Shown here: piece after piece, positions 23,854 to 29,924 of the stretch
Position numbering within the stretch: position 1 is the stretch's first letter
Layout: every line of letters begins with the position of its first letter
Origin: Brumimicrobium sp033722555
GTDB lineage: Bacteria; Bacteroidota; Bacteroidia; Flavobacteriales_D; Crocinitomicaceae
Direction of reading: 5' to 3'
DNA: 29,924 bases
Assembly: GCA_033722555.1 (NCBI GenBank)
Contig: JAWVYS010000036.1
Span: 1 to 29,924 of the forward strand
Notes under the pieces: model-generated
Told to the model about the DNA's origin: nothing
The model's input: the letters and a program-made list of their open reading frames with translations, nothing else
The model's database searches: none
Program-made: the position numbers and the translations under genes

Positions 23854-23863
23854 ATAATGGTGG

Positions 23864-23899
23864 GAATAAAAAAACACCATACCAGAGGCACGGTGTTTT
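23864..23899 (-). terminator. Rho-independent terminator of the lipoprotein gene
   Basis: On the minus strand AAAACACC (23899-23892) pairs with GGTGTTTT (23878-23871), with a smaller inner CC/GG pairing in the 13-nt loop. The hairpin runs straight into a T-tract (to about 23868, then ATT). It starts 21 bp after the stop codon at 23921. Confidence 0.8.
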
Positions 23900-23920
23900 A
23901 AGTTTCAATATAAAACGAAT

Positions 23921-24397
23921 CTAATCTTTTCTTTCGTAATAATTTATTTGATCCTTTGTTTCAGATTTCAAATGTAATTCCTTTTCATCTAATTTCTGGA
24001 TTGTCATTCTTTCCAGAATTACAGTGTCTGGTTTAGTGAATCTAAGTAATAGTTCATCTGATTCAATTTCCCACTGTCCTGAATTACGTGGTTCGATTCT
24101 TTTTACTCCAGGCGTATCGCCTATATTTCTTAACGAATCGTAAACACGGAAATAACCGTTGTCCTCAAAAAAAGTAATGACAGTTGAAGTATTCTCGTTA
24201 TCGAATTTCAAAACTTTGTCACCCTTGATGTTCGTGCGTTTCACAAGAACCCATCTTTTGGATATTTTTTCCATAGGGGTTAGCTCTTTTTTAGCAACTT
24301 CTTGTGTTTTTGCGCCTTCATCCCGTACTTCGTCCGCTTTATCTTCACACGCACTAAGAATAACTCCGAGAATGGCAACTAAATAGAGTAATTTCAT
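23921..24397 (-). CDS. Lipoprotein with lipocalin-like domain
   Basis: A 158-residue protein with a type II signal peptide: MKLLYLVAILGVILSAC, lipobox LSAC and Cys at residue 17. The residues after the Cys (EDKADEVRDEGAK) are strongly acidic, resembling the lipoprotein export signals that route Bacteroidota lipoproteins to the cell surface. The rest is beta-rich (KRWVLVKRTNIKGDKVLKF..., ITFFEDNGYFRVYDS, NSGQWEIESDELLLRF, MTIQKLDEKELHLKSE), consistent with the small lipocalin-like domains common in this phylum. The ligand is unknown. It has its own promoter at 24429-24436 and its own terminator, so it is monocistronic. Confidence 0.82.
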   Translation of the reverse strand: MKLLYLVAILGVILSACEDKADEVRDEGAKTQEVAKKELTPMEKISKRWVLVKRTNIKGDKVLKFDNENTSTVITFFEDNGYFRVYDSLRNIGDTPGVKRIEPRNSGQWEIESDELLLRFTKPDTVILERMTIQKLDEKELHLKSETKDQINYYERKD

Positions 24398-24428
24398 TTG
24401 ATTTTTTTTTCTTTAATAACAACTGAGA

Positions 24429-24436
24429 CAAATATA
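24429..24436 (-). promoter_or_regulatory. -7 box TATATTTG of the lipoprotein gene
   Basis: On the minus strand TATATTTG matches TAnnTTTG exactly and lies 31 nt before the ATG, giving a leader of about 26 nt. No exact TTTG is present at the -33 distance. Confidence 0.5.
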
Positions 24437-24507
24437 TAAAACTTTACCTATTGATAGAATTTTTCCCTGAATTTAAATTAACTGTTAGTTTTTTAAAACT
24501 GAGGTAT

Positions 24508-25800
24508 TTATTTAATAATCGTTACTTTGTATAACTTGAAATCCATTTCGTAATATTCTGTTTTTAAGTAATAATTACCGTTTTCAAATTCCGAAATGTT
24601 TATTTCATTTGAATTTTCAACGGATTTTAGTTCTTTTCCTAATAGGTCGGTTAGGATAATTCGTTTCAGGTCTTTCGTTCCCTCGATATAAATAACTGAT
24701 GCGGATGGATTGGGGTAAATGCGAACGGGGTAGGGATCAACACCGGGGATATTGTTTGTGCATGGAGTAAAAACAATCGGTGAGGTTTGTAGGTTTCCGG
24801 CATCCACGTTCCATGCAGACCAATCAGCGGCATCAAGTTCTACAAAATTCACGAGGTCGAAGCGATTAGTTCCATTTTGTACTCCTTTAATATTACATGA
24901 TAAAACGGTCCCGTTTGAATGCTGCCATGTTAATGGAGTCGAGGGTGTTAAAACCGAGGGAACAGTTCTTTCACAATTTGTTCGCAGGAAGAATGCGTTG
25001 TCGTCATAGGTGGGGTATTCGCCGTAAACGGATGCTATTCCATTTTCATCGATGCAGATAGCGACATACTCGTCAGCTGCGATTCCAAAATAATCTTGTG
25101 AATTGTCTGTTTCCTGCATGCGGGCAAGAAAAGTTACGTGTCGTCCTTTCCTGTCAGGATTATCGTAATGGGTATCTGTGATGGTGTTAACAAGAAATGG
25201 AGCCTGGATAAAATCGGTACCAATCGTTATTTTATTGTCGTAAGGATTATTCATAGCGTCTGTAGAAGTAATAGTGCCATTTTCTGCGCTGAAATAATAA
25301 TCTCCCAGAATGGCCATCCCTGCGCTGGTACCTCCGATTGGAGCTTTTTTAACCTGAATATGATCGTTCAGTAAGTTCTGGACATCGGTGTTTTTCCAGT
25401 AAGACTCATAAAGATATTGGTCGCCACCTGCTAACCAAATGGCTTCGGCCTGTTGTATTCGTCTTAGTACAAAAGGATCATTTGCCGCTGCCGAATTGTT
25501 AAAAACTATTGTTTCAACCGATTGTACAATTACGCCTAACTGACTGTAGAAGTAATTGTTATATCCGTCGCTTCCACTGGTGCGAAGTACGACTATATTT
25601 CCACCGCCGGACCTGTTTAGAAACCAGGTTGATCCCTCGTCGTTCTCAGTTGCTCCTCCCATGAGACAAATGCCTGCAATGGTTGTTGTTGTAATATCAG
25701 AAGTATCTCCTGTATGATGATAGGTGTAATTCTGAGCAAACGAGGTATTATTAAGAAGCGAGAGGCTAATAAAAGCGACTAGCAGTACATAAAATTTCAT
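24508..25800 (-). CDS. Secreted cyanophycinase-like S51 peptidase with T9SS type A sorting domain
   Basis: From the ATG at 25800 (a GTG directly precedes it) the protein has 430 residues. A signal peptide (about 1-23, ending SFAQ) precedes a class I glutamine amidotransferase-like/peptidase S51 domain (about 40-320). The nucleophile motif is PIGGTSAGMAILG with Ser159, preceded by IWLAGGDQ, and followed by TDTHYDNPDRKGRHVTFLAR with His211, the expected catalytic pair of cyanophycinases. The last 75 residues (VRIYPNPSASVIYIEGTKDLKRIILTDLLGKE...GNYYLK...) are a T9SS type A sorting domain. It would therefore cleave aspartyl or isoaspartyl-type peptides outside the cell. Cyanophycin itself is only one possible substrate. 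It lies 3 bp downstream of the gene at 25804-26898. Confidence 0.88.
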   Translation of the reverse strand: MKFYVLLVAFISLSLLNNTSFAQNYTYHHTGDTSDITTTTIAGICLMGGATENDEGSTWFLNRSGGGNIVVLRTSGSDGYNNYFYSQLGVIVQSVETIVFNNSAAANDPFVLRRIQQAEAIWLAGGDQYLYESYWKNTDVQNLLNDHIQVKKAPIGGTSAGMAILGDYYFSAENGTITSTDAMNNPYDNKITIGTDFIQAPFLVNTITDTHYDNPDRKGRHVTFLARMQETDNSQDYFGIAADEYVAICIDENGIASVYGEYPTYDDNAFFLRTNCERTVPSVLTPSTPLTWQHSNGTVLSCNIKGVQNGTNRFDLVNFVELDAADWSAWNVDAGNLQTSPIVFTPCTNNIPGVDPYPVRIYPNPSASVIYIEGTKDLKRIILTDLLGKELKSVENSNEINISEFENGNYYLKTEYYEMDFKLYKVTIIK

Positions 25801-25803
25801 CAC

Positions 25804-26898
25804 TTATTTCTTTTTCGAACGTTTATTTTTCTTACCGTTTAAATTCGAATAACTCACCCCAGAAAAGCCTTTTGAATCAGGCTTTTTATCTTTACTCTTT
25901 TTGATTTTCTCCTCCTTATCGGTTTGGTTTTCAGGAAGAACTGCTTTATGACCTCCGCCGGCTACAGGAGCATTACTGTCTTCGGGATTTATCCATTTTG
26001 ATTTCACCGGAACATTTACTACGGTATCCAGTTCGGCGTCGTAAGCACGTAGATTTATTTCTTCCTTTTTCTCTTTATTGACTGCAATCACATCTTCTTC
26101 AAGTCTCCATTTATTATTTTCAAAAAAATAAGCATCATACGACATATCAGGAATGTAATAATCTCTGAATTCTTTGAGAGCAGGAGTTTCAGGACTCAGA
26201 TGATCAAAAATAATTTTATTGCGTTCAGTGTCGTATCTGAGAGACATTGTAGCTCTCGCGGAATGTTCAAATATAACGCGGTTGGCAAATCCATTTTCGA
26301 CCTCAAAGATGGGATATCCGAATTTGGGATATTTTCCTACGAAATACATAACATCCAATAATTTGATGCTTGATCTTTCGTTGTTGGCGTCATAACCGAG
26401 AAGGGTATAGTAGGTTTTATTGCCTTTTTGAACATCAATAATGTCGTAATATAAAGCTCCGTACCAGTTTTCATGTTCAATAGTTTCGTTGACGATAGAA
26501 GATAAGTACTGTTTGTTACGCTTTAATTCGATTAAATGGACTTTGTCTCTACGTTCATCTTTTTTCAAAACGAAAGAAAAATAATCGTGTAGTTTGCTTT
26601 CGTACTGAATATTCCAGCTAAAAATTCGTACAAGTTCATCATCGGAATAAATTTTTCCTACTGTTGTAAGACTTGCAAAAGGATAATCAAATGCTTCGTC
26701 TGAGCTGAGAGCCTCTTCAAGTAAGGTCTTGAATTCTTCATTTTTAACAATTAAAGCAGAGTCTTCTCTTAATTTTCTTAGTTCTGTCAATTTTTCAGAA
26801 AGCATAAGTTCATAGGTCGCCATGTTTTTCTCTTTTTCTTGTGAAAAGAAAATAACAGGGAAGCAAAGCATAGAAATAAAAAAAGTTAACCGAATCAT
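25804..26898 (-). CDS. Secreted protein of unknown function, partner of the cyanophycinase-like gene
   Basis: From the ATG at 26898 the protein has 364 residues. I chose this start because MIRLTFFISMLCFPVIFFSQ is a good signal peptide; a TTG at 26925 would add nine residues ahead of it. The mature part begins with a charged helix (MLSEKLTELRKLREDSALIV) and continues as a mixed alpha/beta domain (about 60-270) with many aromatic residues (ENWYGALYYDIIDVQKGNKTYY, LLGYDANNERSSIKLLDV, FEVENGFANRVIFEHSARATMSLRYD). The C-terminus is low-complexity and basic, ending GKKNKRSKKK. I recognise no family; similar signal-peptide proteins of unknown function occur in Flavobacteriales. The next gene starts 3 bp after the stop, so the two are coexpressed. 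Confidence 0.8.
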   Translation of the reverse strand: MIRLTFFISMLCFPVIFFSQEKEKNMATYELMLSEKLTELRKLREDSALIVKNEEFKTLLEEALSSDEAFDYPFASLTTVGKIYSDDELVRIFSWNIQYESKLHDYFSFVLKKDERRDKVHLIELKRNKQYLSSIVNETIEHENWYGALYYDIIDVQKGNKTYYTLLGYDANNERSSIKLLDVMYFVGKYPKFGYPIFEVENGFANRVIFEHSARATMSLRYDTERNKIIFDHLSPETPALKEFRDYYIPDMSYDAYFFENNKWRLEEDVIAVNKEKKEEINLRAYDAELDTVVNVPVKSKWINPEDSNAPVAGGGHKAVLPENQTDKEEKIKKSKDKKPDSKGFSGVSYSNLNGKKNKRSKKK

Positions 26899-27078
26899 AT
26901 TTATACAAACGAGATTTACAGACAAATGTTACAGTCAAAATTTATTCCAGTAATTACTTAAACATTAAAAAAACAGTGATTAATGAGATACTCTTGCAGG
27001 GCAAAGGTATTAAATCCATTCTAATTTGAAACTAGACCAATTTGTAACCCCTGTTTCAGTAAACATGGAATGAGAATG

Positions 27079-27097
27079 CAAACGTTTTGAGCGTTTG
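27079..27097. repeat. Inverted repeat CAAACG-N7-CGTTTG
   Basis: Six-base arms at 27079-27084 and 27092-27097 are separated by 7 nt. No T-tract follows, so a terminator is unlikely; a protein-binding site is possible. Confidence 0.3.
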
Positions 27098-27235
27098 ATT
27101 CGTCTAATTTAAAATTGAATAGATTAAACCTGAAACTAAAAAAGAACGTTCAAATATTATTAAAGAGGAAATAGTAATCGGTTAATATTTTATTTTGTTG
27201 CTTTACAGGGTCTTCACATTTGTTAGAACTCGGGG

Positions 27236-27251
27236 ATTTAAATATTTAAAT
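27236..27251. repeat. 16-bp perfect AT palindrome upstream of the IgGFc-like gene
   Basis: ATTTAAATATTTAAAT is identical to its reverse complement over 16 bases. It lies about 95 bp upstream of the ATG at 27346 and just before the TAAATTTTG near-match at 27258. Perfect AT palindromes do occur by chance in AT-rich gaps. Confidence 0.4.
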
Positions 27252-27345
27252 GCTCCGTAAATTTTGCGATAATGAGTTTAAGTTTTAAATTTACCGAAAA
27301 TTTGGTGGCACGTTTGGCCTACTTACCACATTGAACACGTCTCTT

Positions 27346-29924
27346 ATGAAAGCACGAAAATTAGGATTGGTTCTTTTTGCCTTTATTTTTTCCATACAGC
27401 AAATTGTAGCTCAACAAGATACAGAATTTTGGTTTGCAGCACCAGAAGTCTCTGCTTCTGTCGGAGATAGTCCAATTTTCTTACGGTTTATGACTTATGA
27501 TAATCCGTCAACTGTGACTGTTTCACTGCCTGCTAATGGGAGTTTCACACCGATCAATTTAAATATTCCTGCGAATTCAGTGGACAGTGTTAACCTGACA
27601 GCTTTTCTATCGCAAATTGAAAGTCCCGCAGCAGATGTTGTTTCGAATAATGGTATTCGGATATTAGCCACCGAGAATATCAGTGCCTTTTATGAGTTGA
27701 GAAGTGCAGGGAACAAAGAGATCTTTACATTGAAGGGCGGAAAGTCTTTAGGGACAAATTTTTACACCCCGTTTCAAAAGAACTGGAACAACGGAAGCAC
27801 AACACCCGCTTCCTTTTCATCCATTGATATTGTCGCGACACAGAATAACACTACGGTACTCATTACTCCAGAAACAAACATCACAGGCCATGTCCAGGAT
27901 GTAACTTATTCAGTGGTTCTTAATGAAGGTGAGACCTACAGCGCTCGTGACATGAACGCAAGCGCAGCTACAAGTCTTTCAGGATCTATCGTTTCGTCAG
28001 ACAAACCAATCGCTGTGACCGTTTTTAGCGGTGCACTTCTAAATGCAGGTTGTACAAGTACTGTCGGCGATCAGATCACCCCCGAAGATTATGCGGGAAG
28101 ACAATTTATTGTGCAGGCCGGTACCGGAGGAAATGACCGTATTACAATACTGGCAACGCAAAACGGAACAGCAGTAACCGTTCAAAATTCAGGCACCACC
28201 AGCACCACGATTAGCTGGGGAGAAACCCTGGAGTTACCAACTTCTGATGCACTGAACTATATTTCAACCAACAAACCTGTATATGTCTGGCATACCAGCG
28301 GCTATGGATGTGAGTTGAGCGGAGCACAGGTTCCTGCGCTTTATTGCGCCGGTAAATACAGTACGGCATTTACGCGAACAACAAGTGATTCAATGGGATT
28401 AATACTTTATACACGGACAGGTTTCGAGAATCAGTTCACCCTGAATGGAAATGCTTCGCTTATTCCGGCCGGGGCATTTAGTCCTGTTCCGGGAACTTCC
28501 GGGAATTATCAGGCTGCTATTATCTATTTCAGTACCGCAGATGTTCCTGTGAACTCCTACAATATTGTAACCAATGCCGGAGATATTTTTGGAATGGGGG
28601 TTTTGTCGGGTAACAACGGCAACGGTAGTTCTTACGGATTCTTGTCTGAATTTACTTCTTATCCCTTTATAAATGCCGGAATGAACGATACAGTTTGTGC
28701 GAACATAAACTTCGGAATTAACGGTGATATCGGTGGAGGAGACATAACCGGAGTTTGGAGTACCAGTGGATTCGGAAACTTTGCCAGTCCTACTAATGTA
28801 TTAAACAATACGTACATCCCCAGTGCACTGGATACCATAATTTCTCCGATAAAATTGATCCTGACGAGCACAGGAAATTGCCCTGTACTTAAAGATACGC
28901 TCTTTTTAGAAGTAGAACCCGCACCAATTGTCAGTGCTTCTGCCGACCAAACGCTCTGTGAGAACAACGCAACGGCAACACTTTCCGGTTCGGTGGAAGG
29001 CGGAGCAACCACGGGGTATTGGTCATCCACAGGAACAGGAACATTCCTGCCCGACAGTTCTTATTTGAATGCACAGTATGAACCTTCGCCTCTCGATATT
29101 TCAAATGGTAGTGTCGAACTCATTCTACATTCAACAAACGCCGGCTCCTGCCTCTCTGAAACAGACACGATGATGATTACCTACACGCAAGGACCTGTTG
29201 TAGATGCTTCGTCGCAAGACACGGTATATATTTGTGAAAACAATTCACTGGTCAATCTCAGTGGTTCTGTATCAGGTGTATCGAATACCGGAAAGTGGAC
29301 ATCTTCCGGATCCGGGGTGTTCTCTCCAGATAACCTGGACTTAAACGGTACATTTCAGCCGAGTTTTGGGACTGTCTCCTCCGGTAGTGTGTGGATTTAT
29401 CTGGAGTCTACCTCTAACCAGAATTGTACGGCCGTCGTAGATAGTTTCTTGGTCATATTTACACCTGCTCCAACGGTAGATGCAGGTGCCGGCATCTTAT
29501 CGTGTTCTAACGACCCGGAAGTGACCTTGAATGGTGTTGTGGGAGGAGCTACCACCACAGGGATTTGGTCCGGAGGAAATGGCAATTTTTCATTAAACAA
29601 CACGGACCTTAACGCGACATATACACCGACGCCAGCAGAGGTTTCCAACGGATTCGTAATTCTCACACTCACTAGTACCAACAATCAAAACTGCACTGCC
29701 GTATCGGACAACGTACAGATTCAGTTCATTGCTCCTCCAATAGCTAATTTCAGTGCTACAGACGGTTGTTTGAACTTACCTACCGTATTTACAGATTTCT
29801 CGAACCCCGGTTATGGCAACATTAATGCATGGCAATGGGATTTTGGAGACAACGGCGGAACTTCAAACAACCAAAATGATACTTACACCTATGGAAATCC
29901 GGGTGTTTATACGGTAGAGCTGGT
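27346..29924 (+). CDS. Very large IgGFc-binding-like surface protein with ~90-residue repeats and PKD domain (3' truncated)
   Basis: The frame is open from the ATG at 27346 to the window end, so at least 859 residues are encoded and the C-terminus is missing. A signal peptide (MKARKLGLVLFAFIFSIQQI, ending about VAQ) leads to DTEFWFAAPEVS, a common N-terminus of Bacteroidota proteins with an IgGFc-binding-like N-terminal domain. That domain spans about residues 25-440: ILATENISAFYELRS, SSIDIVATQNNTTVLITP, SGSIVSSDKPIAVTVFSGA, EDYAGRQFIVQ, YISTNKPVYVWHTSGYGCE. Four repeats of about 90 residues follow (separate entry), then the start of a PKD domain (WQWDFGDNGGTSN). A T9SS sorting domain is expected beyond the window. 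It probably acts as a surface adhesin. Confidence 0.88.
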   Translation, partial: MKARKLGLVLFAFIFSIQQIVAQQDTEFWFAAPEVSASVGDSPIFLRFMTYDNPSTVTVSLPANGSFTPINLNIPANSVDSVNLTAFLSQIESPAADVVSNNGIRILATENISAFYELRSAGNKEIFTLKGGKSLGTNFYTPFQKNWNNGSTTPASFSSIDIVATQNNTTVLITPETNITGHVQDVTYSVVLNEGETYSARDMNASAATSLSGSIVSSDKPIAVTVFSGALLNAGCTSTVGDQITPEDYAGRQFIVQAGTGGNDRITILATQNGTAVTVQNSGTTSTTISWGETLELPTSDALNYISTNKPVYVWHTSGYGCELSGAQVPALYCAGKYSTAFTRTTSDSMGLILYTRTGFENQFTLNGNASLIPAGAFSPVPGTSGNYQAAIIYFSTADVPVNSYNIVTNAGDIFGMGVLSGNNGNGSSYGFLSEFTSYPFINAGMNDTVCANINFGINGDIGGGDITGVWSTSGFGNFASPTNVLNNTYIPSALDTIISPIKLILTSTGNCPVLKDTLFLEVEPAPIVSASADQTLCENNATATLSGSVEGGATTGYWSSTGTGTFLPDSSYLNAQYEPSPLDISNGSVELILHSTNAGSCLSETDTMMITYTQGPVVDASSQDTVYICENNSLVNLSGSVSGVSNTGKWTSSGSGVFSPDNLDLNGTFQPSFGTVSSGSVWIYLESTSNQNCTAVVDSFLVIFTPAPTVDAGAGILSCSNDPEVTLNGVVGGATTTGIWSGGNGNFSLNNTDLNATYTPTPAEVSNGFVILTLTSTNNQNCTAVSDNVQIQFIAPPIANFSATDGCLNLPTVFTDFSNPGYGNINAWQWDFGDNGGTSNNQNDTYTYGNPGVYTVEL
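28671..29730 (+). repeat. Four tandem ~90-residue repeats inside the IgGFc-like protein
   Basis: The units start at about 28671, 28921, 29191 and 29467 and end near 29730, with spacings of about 250-276 bases. Each unit begins with a Pro- or Ala-rich lead ('APxVxA...'), then a Cys (CANIN, LCENN, ICENN, SCSND), a 'LSGSVxGxxxTGxWSSxGxGxF' core, a 'N.tY.PS..d.snG.v.L.L.ST' strand and a second Cys (GNCP, GSCL, QNCT, QNCT). The paired Cys may form one disulfide per domain. DNA identity is low, so they are old protein repeats, not recent duplications. Confidence 0.8.

Larger units (their letters stand above)
26899..27345. other. 447-bp divergent intergenic region
   Basis: This AT-rich region separates the secreted unknown (minus) from the IgGFc-binding-like gene (plus) and contains no plausible coding frame. 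Near-matches to the -7 box with one extra base, TAAATTTTG, occur on both strands: minus at 26944-26936 and plus at 27258-27266. A plus-strand TTTG (27194-27197) is followed 17 nt later by CACATTTG (27215-27222). Other structures are a 16-bp perfect palindrome at 27236-27251 and an inverted repeat CAAACG/CGTTTG at 27079-27097. I see no tRNA or riboswitch fold. Confidence 0.4.

Noticed and set aside
23657..23908. 83-codon minus-strand frame overlapping the small membrane-protein frame
   Set aside because: It begins beyond the terminator hairpin and lacks any signal, membrane or domain pattern; the alternative frame has a two-helix pattern.
24482..24500. AT-only hairpin AGTTTT-TT-AAAACT after the S51 peptidase gene as terminator
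   Set aside because: The stem has almost no GC pairs and no separate T-tract, so it is too weak to call.
28659..29030. 123-codon minus-strand frame inside the IgGFc-like gene
   Set aside because: It is antisense to a clear repeat-containing coding frame and reflects codon bias; the sense frame has signal peptide and domains.
1..29924. tRNA, rRNA, CRISPR arrays, transposases, phage genes
   Set aside because: I read the gaps between genes and saw no cloverleaf, spaced direct repeats, terminal inverted repeats or mobile-element proteins.

Overview
The window reads as a compact, AT-rich chromosomal segment of a Bacteroidota bacterium, most likely a marine Flavobacteriales member. The evidence is the type IX secretion (T9SS) cargo carrying both type A and type B C-terminal sorting domains, SprB-like repeats, promoters of the TAnnTTTG type, an acidic lipoprotein signal, and a NUDIX / pyrE / SRPBCC neighbourhood. 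I see no phage, transposon, CRISPR array, rRNA or tRNA. Both window ends cut through genes.

Layout. 1-459: 3' end of an alpha/beta hydrolase. 553-3228: secreted adhesin-like protein with SprB repeats and a type B sorting domain, convergent with a family 9 glycosyltransferase (3240-4217, minus). 4301-5161: OmpA-type peptidoglycan-binding protein, ending 4 bp from a NUDIX hydrolase (5166-5792, minus). The NUDIX gene is divergent from pyrE with 8 bp between start codons. pyrE is followed by an SRPBCC protein. 6904-11071: tightly packed run of a membrane-bound nucleotide-sugar dehydratase, a hotdog thioesterase, a secreted MORN-repeat protein and a NYN-LOTUS putative RNase. 11226-13493: mitochondrial-type aconitase, closed by a strong terminator. 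13672-15192: sodium:solute symporter with a dyad-rich promoter. 15266-18806 (minus): fumarylacetoacetase followed by a bifunctional RelA/SpoT enzyme. 18995-21105: pcm followed by two translationally coupled genes of unknown function. 21222-23570: LVIVD-repeat T9SS cargo. 23650-26898 (minus): a small membrane protein, an acidic lipoprotein, and a two-gene unit of a T9SS-exported cyanophycinase-like peptidase with an unknown secreted partner. 27346-end: a very large IgGFc-binding-like, repeat-rich surface protein that runs off the window.

How the genes fit together. One set is housekeeping: pyrimidine synthesis, the TCA cycle, the last step of tyrosine catabolism, stringent response and protein repair. 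The other set builds and decorates the envelope: glycosyltransferase, nucleotide-sugar dehydratase, OmpA protein, lipoprotein and four or five secreted proteins.

The most novel-looking items are four. The first is the pcm-coupled unknown gene pair (19639-21105). The second is the T9SS-exported S51 peptidase with its unknown secreted partner. The third is a repeated promoter geometry that puts a -7 box 4-5 nt before the ATG of three genes, which predicts leaderless mRNAs. The fourth is a symporter promoter whose -33/-7 spacer is exactly filled by an inverted repeat.
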